From Flectonema sp. DT1601 (taxonomy: Eukaryota > Euglenozoa > Diplonemea > Diplonemida > Diplonemidae), in NCBI GenBank assembly GCA_964019425.1, contig OZ025789.1, positions 310,001 to 374,000 of the forward strand: a stretch of DNA of 64,000 bases. Reading direction: 5' to 3'. The number at the start of each line of letters is the position of its first letter. Position 1 is the stretch's first letter. The position numbers were made by a program, and so were the translations under genes. Positions 1 through 10,583 of the stretch are shown piece by piece. Below the pieces are notes generated by a model. It was not told where the DNA came from, did not search any database, and worked only from the letters and a program-made list of their open reading frames with translations.

Positions 1-452
1 ATTTGATTTGTCGTCACGGCACAACAGCACAATGCTAACGACTCAGCTAAGATGGTTAACGAGTAGTAAACAACATCAGCATCAGAGACGTCATCAGGAG
101 ATCCTCTCAAAGGAGGTACGGCTTCACTTCGATATTGGGAATTCTTAGTGTGAACATACGACAGAATCTTACTTGAAAACCTGCAAGTGTTCATTAGTAC
201 TTTAGTTTTGAAAGCAACTCGTAATTCTGGTGTTGGTGAGCCAGTTCTGACACATGCTTCCCATCCGTCTTGAAGCTCTCTCTGATCAGTCATGAATTCT
301 ACCTCACTACTTCTTAACTTCTCACAATACCTCGCATAGCATCTTAACGAATCGATGTGAATAGTTATTGTTTGTAGCGTTGCTTCTTCATTTTGTGATG
401 TGCCTTTACTGCAAGTCCATGCATGTTCTCGTGCTGTTAACCAATCACCCAT
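1..452 (-). CDS. 5' part of an unrecognised gene, cut by the window edge
   Basis: Read on the minus strand, an ATG at 452-450 opens a frame of 150 codons that stays open to base 1, so the gene runs off the left edge. The peptide begins MGDWLTAREHAWTCSK and has balanced composition, no homopolymers and ordinary codon choice, unlike the surrounding A/T-run DNA. It looks mostly helical, with several cysteines (a CCC near the cut end), and shows no signal peptide. The ATG is directly preceded by a short A run, as in other genes here. I do not recognise the family. That it is coding is inferred from the long open frame and composition. Confidence 0.65.
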   Translation of the reverse strand, partial: MGDWLTAREHAWTCSKGTSQNEEATLQTITIHIDSLRCYARYCEKLRSSEVEFMTDQRELQDGWEACVRTGSPTPELRVAFKTKVLMNTCRFSSKILSYVHTKNSQYRSEAVPPLRGSPDDVSDADVVYYSLTILAESLALCCCAVTTNQ

Positions 453-1125
453 TTTTTTATTTATTTTTTACTATTTAACTTAGCAGTGTAATGAAAAATA
501 CGAAAATCGGAGGGTTCAAAGCAACCTTTGACTGTCGGCCTGAAGACAGACTAAGGTCATCATTTTTGTTGAGCAACATAACTGTGAAAAATTAAATAAA
601 ATAAAATGAAAATGAAATAACAAAACATTCCCTTTTTTTTCAGTTTAATTTAATGTATTAGAAGGGTTTCCTTAACTCACAAGAACCCACAACAACAGAA
701 ATAATGAACCGGAAGGGAAAAAAAAAAATAGAGAGAAAAAAAAAGAGATGATTAATTTAGATTAACCCGACTGGAAGATCTACACAACGATTTCCTAAGA
801 AATATCACAAAAAAAAAAAAAAGAATTTAAAAAAAGAAAAATGGAGAGATTAAGTGATATGGTTTCTGGTTAAAAAATTATTAAAAAAAAAAAAAAAAAA
901 AAAAGTTCGCAACATACATACCCCTTTACCCAACCCCCTTCGGTGAAGAATGTGAGAAGCGGCCTGTATGTCTTTATAGAAGAAACCTTAGCGAGTCCAG
1001 AACTGATGACTACTGGGTCCGGGAAATCCGCACCAACAGAGGTTTAAAAAAAAACGGTGATAAAACATTTCCCCATGAATCATCTGATGTATTTTTTTTT
1101 CCCCTAAAGTCAAGTAAGTGAGAAT
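453..1125. other. AT-rich intergenic DNA with homopolymer runs
   Basis: This stretch holds A and T runs up to about 24 bases. It has weak matches to the D and E repeats (about 500-560 and 990-1035) and no convincing gene. Confidence 0.6.
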
Positions 1126-1470
1126 CCTTGTTGAAACCCACGGGGGGGTTAACTGTTCGAGTTTGTACGTAAAATACAAATGTTTTGTATCATAAACAAC
1201 ATAACGATAATTTAACATTAGTTCTGAGATACAGTGACTAAAGGTAATGTTGAAACCCACGGGGGGGGTGAAACGTTGTAAAAAAAACAGTAACAACTTT
1301 AAGTATTAAAAAATAAAAATGATATTAAAAGTACTTGACTGAAAAAAAAAACGTTTGTACCGTTAATCAAAGAAAGAATTACGTTTAGAAAAAAGAAAAC
1401 ATAAAAAGAGAAAACTATATTTTTTTTGTATTACTGACCAGAAGACGTTGTCGAATCTGGTAATTCGGGG
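1126..1470 (+). repeat. Dispersed repeat B, long copy
   Basis: It starts with a G-rich run followed by TTAACTGTTCGAGTTTG, then a block with ACATAACGATAATTTAAC, and ends with a tail containing CCAGAAGACGTT. The front block recurs at 3225-3320, 22120-22200 (weak), 27105-27230 and, inverted, at 40505-40625. The tail recurs at 28165-28385. No coding sequence was seen. Confidence 0.7.
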
Positions 1471-1835
1471 ACAACATACTTAACTGTAGCCAACGAACAC
1501 CAGGTGTCAATGTAGAAACAGTAATTACCAAAGTAATTGACAAATTGACAGAATGAATTAAACTTCACTTTTAGAATAGCAACCAAAAGTAAAGATTTAA
1601 TCGGGCTAAGAAACTTTTAAAAAAATCCTTTTACTTCGGACCAATTCCCCTTACCCAGCTGAAGAAAGCAAGGGGAGAGACTGCAGGGTCAGGCCAGTCC
1701 TACTCATCGCGTTTGACCTTCTAAAAGAGAGAGACATACATGGTTGCATCCCTCTATATAAAATATCAGTGAACGAGAGATACCAACAATGAGTGAAAGG
1801 TCAAAAAGTTAGTATCGTGGATTTTCACAAATAAA

Positions 1836-1877
<42 letters not shown>

Positions 1878-1894
1878 AAAAAGAATCGGCAAAC

Positions 1895-2010
1895 TTCACT
1901 TTTTTACTTAACTCACACACTAGCTTTTGTGCGCAGCCCGGTACAAAATCCTAATAAAGGAATAGGTTAGTTACGCTGCCGCAATTCTCTTTCTACCAAA
2001 CAATAGGTTT
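1895..2010 (+). repeat. Dispersed repeat G
   Basis: The block contains a GCTTTTGTGCGC-like segment followed by TTACGCTGCCGCAATTC. Related copies lie at about 7415-7510 and, inverted, at 15850-15965. The rest of 1471-2044 is A/T-run DNA. Confidence 0.5.
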
Positions 2011-2281
2011 TTGTAAGTAAAAAAAAATATATAAATAAAAAAAAGGGAAAACCTCTAATTCAACAAAAATAGTTTGCGAAATCGCCAACTCCCTACAAAA
2101 AAAAGTTGTCCACCAGGACTCGAACTTGACCCAAAATTTTGGCTTGCGGCGGGTTTTTTGTTTTTTAGCCTACCAAGCTGGGAAGAGTGCAAGCCCCCAA
2201 CCCCCCCCAAGGGGGGGAGCCCCTAATAAAAGCCCGCCTGTTCCGTACAAAGTCCAACCTGAAAAAACAAATTTGCAACTG

Positions 2282-2313
<32 letters not shown>

Positions 2314-2639
2314 TTCTAATTAAAGACGCGCATGAATGGACCAATGAGATTCCTTCTGTCCCTACCTACTATCTGGCGAACAGCAGTCAAGGGAACGGAC
2401 TTGAAACTGTCAGCGGGGAAAGAAGACCCTGTTGAGTTTGACTCTAGTCGGGTGTAGTTATAGGTGGGAGGTTTACCAACTCTTATCGTCGCTTTACTTA
2501 TCCAATGATGGGGGAACGGCAGCTGCCTCTTCGGAGGTTAGGGTCCTTTCGGACTCGTAGCTTTTCCGATTCCAGCAACGGGCTTCGGCTCGTGACCCCT
2601 CGTTTGGAGACACCAGTCAGGTGGGGAGTTTGGCTGGGA
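2282..2639 (+). rRNA. 28S rRNA fragment (relic inside a TIR element)
   Basis: The segment starts at ATGACTCTCTTAAGGTAGCC, the conserved large-subunit segment that holds the R2 target site. It continues through the highly conserved blocks GACGCGCATGAATGGA and AGCGGGGAAAGAAGACCC and ends at CAGGTGGGGAGTTTGGCTGG. Sequence on both sides is unrelated to 28S. A block of about 20 bases after CTCTAGT is missing compared with usual 28S and the rest is diverged. It is therefore a captured fragment, not a working rRNA gene. Confidence 0.85.
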
Positions 2640-2999
2640 GGAGGGCCACATTGACGAAGGCTTCTAAGTCACGAACCTAAATCGATGATGAGGATCGCTA
2701 AGCCACATTTCTAAAGGTCAAGCTTTTACTAACGTGAGAATTTCTGTTCTCGATGGTCAGAATGTGTCTGACAAAAATTACCTAATTTGGAATGCTGCTT
2801 GAAGTCTGGTGAATTTTGGTTGGAGGTCTTAGTCTCACTGGTGAACTGCACAGTAACATTTTAAAGTGATCGATCACACGGGAGGGGTCTTGGTGATTTA
2901 TTGCAACGGGAATATGTCTCAACTCGACCAGTGGGTGATCAATCCGCCATTTGACTACGTTTTGGTCACATTTTCCGTCATTACGAAAAAGAAAAAAAA

Positions 3000-3074
3000 G
3001 GATGTCACGGGGTTCGAACCCGAGACCTCCGGGTCATGATCCGGCGGTCATAACCAATAAACCACCGGAGCTCC
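3000..3074 (-). tRNA. Degenerate tRNA-like sequence (loop reads CAT)
   Basis: The 75-nt minus-strand stretch has a good T arm (CGGG-TTCGAAC-CCCG, a B-box match), a D arm GGT/ACC and an anticodon-like loop reading ATCATGA. The acceptor stem pairs at only 5 of 7 positions and the anticodon stem is imperfect, so this is a tRNA relic or tRNA-derived SINE rather than an active gene. A related copy lies at about 27567-27617 inside another TIR element. Confidence 0.4.
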
Positions 3075-3183
3075 GAAAATTCTGAAAATTTTCCCGTCAT
3101 GTTGGGTTGTTTCGAGCGGTTAAAATTTTTGTGATGAGTTGGCGATTTCGCAAACTATTTTTGTGGAATTAGGGGTTTTCCCT

Positions 3184-3539
3184 AAAAAAAATAATAAAAT
3201 ATAGTACTATTATTATAAAGGGAGGGATGTTCGATTGTTGTAAAAAGTACAACTATGTTTGTATCATAAAAAACATAAAGATAATGTTAGTTTTTTAGAT
3301 ACAGTGACTAAGGGTGATGCAAAAAAAAAAAAAAAAAAAAAAAAGAGGGAGGGGAATATTAAATAAAGGAAATCAAAAAAGAAAAGTTTTCCAAACAAAT
3401 CTTTGTTATGGAATTTCGTTGTTTTTCAGGAGCCTTAATTTGATAACTCGTCCCTTTTTAGTAAACTCCGGGGACTTCATTTTAAACATGTAGCAAAATA
3501 TTTATATTATATAAAACTGATGATATGTACCATGAAAGA

Positions 3540-3579
<40 letters not shown>

Positions 3580-4318
3580 CCCGGAACAGTATCTAGGATC
3601 GTTCAGCATTATATTGAATTGAGGGCTTACCGAAAAGCTTGATGCAGAACATTGCCGTATCACTCAGCAACGAAATGAAAAATGTAATTCAAAATCTGTG
3701 CCGGACCGCGTATATATCTCCCTCAACGCAACATAAGTAGTCGTCGATACTGAAGTTCATTTAAGAAGCCTTTTTTTTGTTTTTTTTTTTCTTTTTTTTC
3801 TGATGGAATCAATTCATACTATTCGTCAGATATTATTTTTTGAAACTGAAGGTTTCTTCGCAACACTTCGCCTATTTATTTTACTTCAGTAGGACATTGC
3901 AATTAAGTATCTCTCATTTTATCTAACTAACTAAAACTAAAAATTATAGTTCATAACAGAAGGGAAAAAAGTGCAGATAGAAGTAATTAATTTTTTTTTT
4001 TTCTTCATTTTCGATACACAGGAAAACAACCGAGAGACAAGTCAGTATTAAGGTCATCACTGCTTCTAACGTGTGATTGTCACACGTCATACCCTTTAGG
4101 TATTATGAAGGAAGATACCAATCTGGAATGAGCAAGTCAAAACAGAGAGACAAGTTAGTTTTTAGTTCTCAACTGCTCCGAACCAACACTATCAATAATA
4201 GCAGCCGGTCAGCAAGTAGTGTAAATATTTAAAAAAAAAAAAATGGGTTTTTTCTACTCGGGGGAAGGTTGTAGTCATCATTTCACAAAACGATTAAGTC
4301 ATTCTGTTTAAGGTCAGA
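3184..4318. repeat. Repeat-rich gap: B and E repeat pieces and A/T runs
   Basis: A front-block copy of repeat B lies at 3225-3320. A copy of repeat E (GGCTTACCGAAAAGCTT, then ATCACTCAGCAACGAAATG) lies at 3575-3680, with its 3' block (GACAAGT..ACTGCTCC) at about 4140-4190. Poly-A runs lie between them. No gene was seen. Confidence 0.5.
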
Positions 4319-5662
4319 CTACGGTCGTGGTGGTTTGCATGGTTGAATTTTTTTATAATCCCGTGAAGGTCTAACTGGTGTCGAGTACCAAAGCCATTCT
4401 TCACGACAAGTTATATTCCATTGCATTGCAGCTATGGGATCGTTGAAAGTTATGTTTTCCTTCATTTTAGATGCCCAAGGAGCTCTATTCAAAATCTCTT
4501 GTATCAAAGGAAAACCATGTCGAAGTCCCCTCTTACTGATAACACTCGCTCTGAATGCATGGGCTGATTTTGATGTTCCAGAGTAGAAGATCTTATTCCC
4601 GTTTGTGTGCCAGAATAATGGCTTTTTAAGGGAGATACGATTAACTAAGGTGTCAGCCATGCATAAGTCTCCCCATGCCATCCACATAGTTTGAGCAATT
4701 GCAGCAGTGTTATCCAATGCAATGTGTTGTTGAAGGTTTGTTATTTTTGATAATGCTCCTCCTATGAGAGCTTGGTCATCGAGTCTGGTTGTTTCGTTAG
4801 AATACTCGACGGCTATCCATTTTAACAATCCTTTGAAAAACCATCTCGCGATCCCCAACCTTCCCATCCAGATTCCAGTGTTAGTATACGGGTATGGTTT
4901 AGTAGTATCGAACATCTGATCACCACAGCCTTTATTTGGTAGGGTTCGAATAAAACAGGTAGATTCAGCTGAGAACATCATCGATCTTTTCTTGGTCGTT
5001 TCCCATTCTAAGAATCTCTGAATTAGTTCTTGTTTACTTGATGCTGTAAGATACGTATCTCCACCATCCATGTAGAACACAATAGAGTCATCACTCCCTT
5101 CGATTGAGTTTAACCAGCTGTGTGCTTGGGGTATTTTCTTCCATACTTGGTTCCATCCGCCTGCTAAGAATCCCGACCAAGAAGTGTTTCCACTCCATCC
5201 CAATACGTCAATTTCAATACCGCTAAGCTTCGCTGATGAAAGAGTCGCACAGTAATGTTGATGTGGTTTCGTAAGACAGGTGTAGCCTCGGATACTCTTT
5301 GTTATTGATTTCTTAATCGAAGGTGGCTGACCCCAAAATTTTTCATATTTCTCAGCAGCAGACGGCTCGTTACCCTGCCACAGATTAACAACTTCTTCTT
5401 CTGAGTACGTCGCTCCCTTTTTTGAAATTGCTTTTGGTTGGTGTGCGTTGTCACTCACTGATGGTATTGGAGCATGTGGTGGTACCAACAATGGCGGCGG
5501 AGGAGCACCTGTTTCAATTCTAATTAGTTCAGATTTCTCATTTATTTCATTGATTTGAACACTAATATGGAATGGTGGAGGATCCTTCTCAGCCCATCCG
5601 AACACGGCCAACAGCGCTAGCGATGCAACAATCAACGCGATGGCTTGTACTGAAGAACTCAT
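4319..5662 (-). CDS. PLOD/LH3-like glycosyltransferase, type II membrane protein
   Basis: The product is a 447-residue single-exon protein, probably a Golgi or ER lumenal glycosyltransferase. Residues 5-23 form a hydrophobic signal anchor, followed by a proline-rich stem. The catalytic part resembles the glycosyltransferase domain of procollagen lysyl hydroxylases (LH3/PLOD): DGGD (about 199-202) in place of the metal-binding DSYD, MFSAES (about 229), TNTGIW (about 260), DDQ (about 295), ALDN (about 315) and HTNG (about 352, LH3 HGNG). The dioxygenase part of PLOD is absent. The start was chosen at 5662 because it directly precedes the anchor; the frame is open further upstream, but that stretch is T-rich leader. 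The substrate is unknown. Two N-glycosylation sequons lie in the lumenal part. The family fold is well supported by motifs; collagen as substrate is not implied. Confidence 0.75.
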   Translation of the reverse strand: MSSSVQAIALIVASLALLAVFGWAEKDPPPFHISVQINEINEKSELIRIETGAPPPPLLVPPHAPIPSVSDNAHQPKAISKKGATYSEEEVVNLWQGNEPSAAEKYEKFWGQPPSIKKSITKSIRGYTCLTKPHQHYCATLSSAKLSGIEIDVLGWSGNTSWSGFLAGGWNQVWKKIPQAHSWLNSIEGSDDSIVFYMDGGDTYLTASSKQELIQRFLEWETTKKRSMMFSAESTCFIRTLPNKGCGDQMFDTTKPYPYTNTGIWMGRLGIARWFFKGLLKWIAVEYSNETTRLDDQALIGGALSKITNLQQHIALDNTAAIAQTMWMAWGDLCMADTLVNRISLKKPLFWHTNGNKIFYSGTSKSAHAFRASVISKRGLRHGFPLIQEILNRAPWASKMKENITFNDPIAAMQWNITCREEWLWYSTPVRPSRDYKKIQPCKPPRP

Positions 5663-6056
5663 ATTTAGTTTATGATTGGGAAGAAGAAGAAAAAACACCA
5701 ACAACAACAAACAACAAAAAAGTTGTGTGGAAGCTTTTTTTCCCTGAAGGGGACAAGAATGAGTGAATAGCAGTAGTGGTATCTCCAATGACTACGTAAT
5801 GACCTTACGCTGAATGAATCGTTGAATGATGTCTGTTTTTTTGTGATGCACCTGATGAAAGAAAAAGAATGTCTAAAACACACAAACAAAAGAAAAAAAA
5901 GAAGAAAAAAAGAACGAATACGATATAGATTACCCATTCAAGAATCAACAATGCGAGACTTAATCAGCTGTCTCTCAATACGAAAGACAGTTAAGGATAA
6001 AAAAAGAAAAAAAAATTTAAATGCCGGGAAGAAACCACACAGCTAGTACAGTTATT
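5663..6056. other. Upstream region of the glycosyltransferase gene
   Basis: This gap holds pyrimidine- and A-rich leader sequence and A/T runs. No recognisable element was seen. Confidence 0.4.
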
Positions 6057-6275
6057 TTACTTTTCTTTGTCTGCTAGAATTCCATCTGAGAAAACTGGTA
6101 GTCCTTTAAAATTGTAAGCCGAGTACAAGTTGCCTCCTGACGGGTGTTCTGTGGGTAGTCCGAAAACGTTGCGCTCCAAAATAAAACAAGACTCTACTCC
6201 ACCCGCGTCAGGCGCATCTCTTGTCTTAGCCCTAGCATGCCACGTTGGAACATTGTCACCAGCCCGGTGGACCAA
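6057..6275 (-). pseudogene. C-terminal coding relic, family of three
   Basis: A minus-strand frame of about 70 codons ends in GGNLYSAYNFKGLPVFSDG and a stop. A diverged relative, GGNLYLAYTFKRLPEF plus stop, is encoded at about 10325-10400. Matching 3' DNA (GGAATTCCATCTGAGAAAA) recurs near 34360. Recurrence with conserved amino acids suggests three decayed copies of the end of one protein-coding repeat. The stretch PTWHAR also resembles PTWHSR in the LINE-like tail at 44.7 kb, so a retroelement origin is possible. No full gene is present. Confidence 0.4.
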
Positions 6276-6309
6276 GTTGTAATTATTTGTAAAATTTGCA
6301 TATTACCAC

Positions 6310-6338
6310 CTCATTACTCACCACCGGTGAGTAATGAG
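6310..6338. other. Perfect 13-bp hairpin
   Basis: The arm CTCATTACTCACC and its exact reverse complement are separated by ACC. The hairpin stands alone in a gene-free stretch. From 6339 to about 6980 nothing else recognisable was seen. Confidence 0.8.
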
Positions 6339-6989
6339 CTCTACTATCAGAATGTCAAAGGCGATCACGATGCAACATGAAGTTTAAAAAGAAACCCGGG
6401 AGACCAACAACCAGTCGATTTAATCGAGTCAAAGGGACACTGGAACGCGTAGATTCTAGATAGTCCGTACTTTATCAAAGAGAATTGCCAAGAGCCGGTA
6501 TACCGATCGGAATATATCATTGACTTCTCTCCTTATTAAGATTAGTGTGTAACCATTGTCCCAACAACAGCTATGGATTGTCCTCTTTTGGGTTCTACGA
6601 AACGTTAGTACTATTATTTTATCATTTAGAAAAAGTTGGATAAGAAAATAAAAAAATAAAAATATAAAAAGACAAGCAGTTTCCTATCATCTAGGGGTAA
6701 CAGAATACGTTGATTCAAAAGCATTTAAGTTTTATACTATTTTGTCCCTTTCAGGCCTTCAGCAGTAAGATTCTTCTTTGCAGTCAAACAAAAAAAAAAA
6801 AACCAAATCAGAAATTCGTGTAAGAACAACAAATAAATAATAATGGTCGCGTTGAGTTTTCGGTGCTAAAAATTTCTAAAAAAAAAAAAAAAGGGTTCTT
6901 CGGACCAAATGTTAATTAGAAATATAGCGCATTGAACTAAAATGTATGGTAAAAGAGAATAAAAATAAGTAGTTGAGTTGGTTATTAAA

Positions 6990-7290
6990 ATACAGAACCA
7001 ATAACGAGGGATTTGGGTAGTCAGCATCAGTAAGGACCCAATCACGAAGATTGGGCTAGTCGGTTGAAAAACAACTAAAGAAAATAAAAGAGAACTGATC
7101 TGAGCAAAAACAAAACAAAAAAAAAAAAATAATTTTTTCGTTCTTTATAATACGACCATATGTTGCTATGCCCACACGAAGAAAATATGGATCGTTCATC
7201 ATCGATTGTCCAAAACTTTTATAATTGTGCTGTGGGCTAACCGAGCGACACACAGCCATATCACTCAGAAAGAAATGAAAACAAAAAGCA
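6990..7290 (+). repeat. Dispersed D-E repeat copy
   Basis: The D block (GGGTAG..CATCAG..GACCCAATCACGAAGATTG) is followed about 90 bp later by the E block (GGATCGTTCA ... ATATCACTCAG). The same order and orientation occur at 8083-8545 and 18940-19495. Confidence 0.65.
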
Positions 7291-8082
7291 ATTTTGGCAC
7301 ACCAGTACAGATTGTTGAATAGCATCAACTGAAGAGACGTGTTTTGATTTATAGAAATATTAGAAAAGAAAAGAGAAAAAAAAATGAACCGGGCACCTCA
7401 CTAAATAATTCTCACGCTTTTGTTTTTGCACGCAACCGGAAACAAGCCTATAAAGTAAAGGGTGTTAACATTACGCTGCCACATTTTCGCTCGTAAAAAC
7501 ATGTCTTCGAGATGAAAAAAAAAAAAGTTACAGTTTTAACAAATTCATTAAACCATAAAAATAAATAAGAAACAAGATGAACTAAAAAAACATTAATACA
7601 AAATGAGCATCTTCTCTAGAATACTAAAGTCCACAAGAGGTCAAACATCATCCGAGGGAAATGTAGCTGTACAAAGATCGTTGTCTCAGTAGACATTTCT
7701 ATAACAAATGGTGAGTATCCGTATCTCTTTTATAATAGAAGAGATTTGGTTGATCTCGTGCATTAGTTACTCTCATATATATATCAAATGAATTAAAAAA
7801 AAAGAGAGAAAGAAAAAAAATGGAGGAGGAAATCTTAATCAGGCTAACCGTTATTATCGAAGCATCATTGATAATTTTTTTTTTTTTTTTTTGAAAAAAA
7901 AAAAGAGAGTTAAAATGTAAAATATAACAACAACGGGGGGGGGGCATCTCCCGATACTTCAATTTTTGGACAAAGATTAAAGGAACAACTACTCCCCCGT
8001 CTGACCAAGTTCTGCCAATAACAGTGATACTGAAAAAATATAATTGAGCCTTTGATTTTTTTTTTTTTTTTGCAAAAAACAA
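7291..8082. other. Low-complexity gap with one G repeat
   Basis: Repeat G lies at about 7415-7510 (AACATTACGCTGCC). The remainder is A/T runs plus a short GGGGGGGGG run near 7936. Frames here are low-complexity and not believable as genes. Confidence 0.5.
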
Positions 8083-8545
8083 ACTGATGACTACGAGGGG
8101 TCTGGGTAGCCCGCATCAGGAAGGACCCAATCGCGAAGATTGTAGTTTCATAGTATTGGCTGGAAGTGATCGACTTCCAGCCTCCACCTTGCCCAGAGGC
8201 TAACAGGTTGTAAACAACTAAAGGAAATAAAAGAGAAATGATCTGGGAGTGGGGGGAAGGTGAAAAAAATAAAAAATCCTCTTTCTTTCATATACATCTT
8301 TCTTTATAATACGACCATATGTGCCATATGCCCACACTCCACGAAAGAAAATAGAAAGCCCCGGAACAGTACCGAGGATCGTTCACCCCCAGTTGTCCAA
8401 AGCATTACAATTGTACTGCGGGCTTACCGAAAAGCTTTAGAAATGTACTACTAAAAATTGGGCAGCACATAGCCATATCACTCAGCAAGAAATGAAAACC
8501 AAAAGGATCAGGCAAGATGACAGTCAGTTTAAGGTCATAACTGCG
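8083..8545 (+). repeat. Best-preserved D-E repeat, ~460 bp
   Basis: The D block starts near CTGATGACTACGAGGGG and includes the small hairpin CAATC-GCGAA-GATTG. It also has a perfect 10-bp hairpin at 8158-8182 (arms GGCTGGAAGT, loop GATCG). The E block (GGAACAGTACCGAGGATCG, then GGGCTTACCGAAAAGC, then AGTCAGTTTAAGGTC..CGGACC) completes the unit. It is non-coding. The following ~340 bp hold nothing I recognise. Confidence 0.7.
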
Positions 8546-8892
8546 CCGGACCTTTGATCTAGTTCGGTAATTCCTGAGGGGGTGAAGTATAATGGGGTTA
8601 AAGAATCACTTGCATAGGGCTTGGCGCTAGTCGGAAATCAGAATTCAGTGACGCAATTAGAGAAAAGGAAAAGGGAGAAAAACACAGAGGGGAAAACGGA
8701 GAGCAAAATCGTGAGCTGCGATCTATCGGGTCAATCACATTTCCTTCCATACAAAAAAGTGTGGATGCAAAAAGTTCTGGGGCGGCATTCAACCAGCGCA
8801 CCACTCACATAGATTTGAGTCTAAATAGAAAAAGAAATCACTGATACATTTATATTATTAAATAATTAGGTGACGCGAGTTGTTAAAATACA

Positions 8893-9190
8893 GAACTGAT
8901 GACTACTAGGGGTCTGGGTAGCCCGTAGTGGTAAGGATCCAATCACGAAGATTGTAGTTTTATTGCTTCGGTTGGAAATGATCGGTCTTTGGTGACCATC
9001 CCAAGAGACTTGTCACCACCAGATCCCCACAATAGCTTGCACAACAATTCCTTTTCGGATTCAGGCTTGGGCATGTGCCGAGTGATATGTTAGTTAGATA
9101 TGCTTAAGTTCAGCAACCCTCACCTTGCCCAGAGGCTAACAGGTTGAAAACAACCAACGAAAACAAAAAGAGAAATGACTCGGGAGTTGC
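8893..9190 (+). repeat. D repeat interrupted by an rDNA-like insert
   Basis: The D block begins with CTGATGACTACTAGGGG at 8893 and ends with CTTGCCCAGAGGCTAACAGG at about 9150. Where copy 8083 has the short hairpin, this copy has about 130 bp of other sequence (about 8985-9115), including the rDNA-like segment described separately. Confidence 0.6.
9075..9113 (-). rRNA. Possible 28S 5'-end relic
   Basis: The plus strand carries GATATGCTTAAGTTCAGC, which is exactly the reverse complement of the universal start of eukaryotic 28S (GCTGAACTTAAGCATATC). It is preceded by TGTTAGTT, also found reversed near the 28S start, with the bases between missing. Only this short stretch is convincing. Confidence 0.4.
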
Positions 9191-10321
9191 AATTGATACT
9201 TTATTATCAAGGCTCAATAGAACAACAAATCTCCCAAACTAAAGGAATGGGTGTGAAACTTTGTAAGACTCTATTAAAAGCGAGTAAAAACTATTCAGAT
9301 AAAGTCTTATATACATTTTGTTGATCGCAGACAGTATTACTGTCACACGGGGAAAATATATAACATGTCAGATATGATTCTGAATAGTTTCTTTCTCCGA
9401 CTTTGCTGGTGCAACAAGAAAACAAAATTAAGTTAGTATTAAAGGTTATCAGTCAAAAGAAGGGGAGAGGGCGGGAAAATTCAATCGAATGCAAAAGTTC
9501 GTAGGTACAACAAACAAATAATGGTCGGTTTCGGGCTAAAATTAAAAAATCTTTCTTCGGACCATAAAACAAAATTGAGTTGGATAGTTATCAAGTCCAT
9601 CAGACCACCGAGTATCGGTTAGGTAGACACTCAAAGAGTACCGGGTGGTTCTTCTGAAGGTCCCCAATACTGCGGTAGTAGGAAGAACCTAATCCCGGGG
9701 GGGATTATTTTGTTAGATTTATCAGCACAGGGCATACTAGATCAGGAGATCTAGAAACACTTTGCTTCCACCTTGTCCGGTATACATCAGTATAAAATTG
9801 AAAACACATCAAACAAATAATAGTTGAGAAAATATTTGAGTTCCTAAACCCAGTTTTAGTTAGAACAAATTTTCTTTTTTTAAAATGGTTGCCCTCATAT
9901 AAGACATTGTTTAGTTTTGAGAATGGTAATAATAAATAAAAATAAAAGACCCCAAAACATCATTGTCTTACAGATGCAAGATGGAGAACGCTCCACGGCA
10001 AATGCTACAACAAGCAACTGATGCCGTCAGAGAAAGGAAGAAAGGGAGAGAAACCAACTGCTCAGACACAAACATTCTTTTTTTCCCGTCCAGCATGTAT
10101 GCAATTGAAGCAACAAATACCATCTTTTCGCATAACTCCATCTCAGTGGACTTCTACAAAAACAGCTGTACTGGTGCGAGCCTCTGTGTTTGTCGCTGAA
10201 TAGTGAAACAGTGATAAGATTAAGTACTCAATGAGAGCAACTAGACTTTTCAATTTTAATTTTTTTTTTCCTCCTCTTTTTTTTTAAAAATCTGGGAAGT
10301 AAACACATGTTAGTACAGTTA
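9191..10321. other. Gap with decayed D repeat
   Basis: A weak D-like copy lies at about 9600-9780. The 78- and 60-codon frames at 9963-10203 overlap each other and show no family features. No gene is supported. Confidence 0.4.
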
Positions 10322-10400
10322 TTATACTTTTATTTTATCTGTTTGGAATTCAGGTAGTCTTTTAAAAGTGTAAGCCAAGTACAAGTTGCCTCCTGTCGTT
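10322..10400 (-). pseudogene. Second copy of the C-terminal coding relic
   Basis: The minus-strand reading GGNLYLAYTFKRLPEF plus a stop matches the end of the relic at 6057-6275. The frame upstream is broken. It lies just downstream of the glycosyltransferase gene but does not continue it. Confidence 0.35.
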
Positions 10401-10583
10401 TGTTTTGTGGGTCAGAAAATAACATCACCACTCTAAACAATTACGACTCCACTCCACTCACGTCAGGCACATTTCATTTGAAATATTGTTGGTTAACTCA
10501 TCACCCATCAGACGACAGCTATTCACGTTCAAATAATCTTGTTGCGTGTTTTTTTAATCTATTTTTTTTTTTTTTCAGATTCC

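Larger units (their letters stand above)
2045..3183. mobile_element. TIR element carrying an rRNA fragment (Pack-MULE-like)
   Basis: The left end reads GGGAAAACCTCTAATTC and continues through AGTTTGCGAAATCGCC. The right end is its reverse complement with only a few changes over about 47 bp. Both ends are flanked by TAAAAAAAA, a possible 9-bp target duplication typical of Mutator-like elements, although low complexity weakens this. Terminal GGG and captured host sequence also fit Pack-MULEs. Inside are a 28S rRNA fragment, a tRNA-like stretch on the minus strand, a second T-arm-like piece near 2105-2130 and about 350 bp of unrecognised unique sequence. No transposase is present. Isolated ends of the same family lie at 41738-41757 and 41929-41985. 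Confidence 0.6.
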
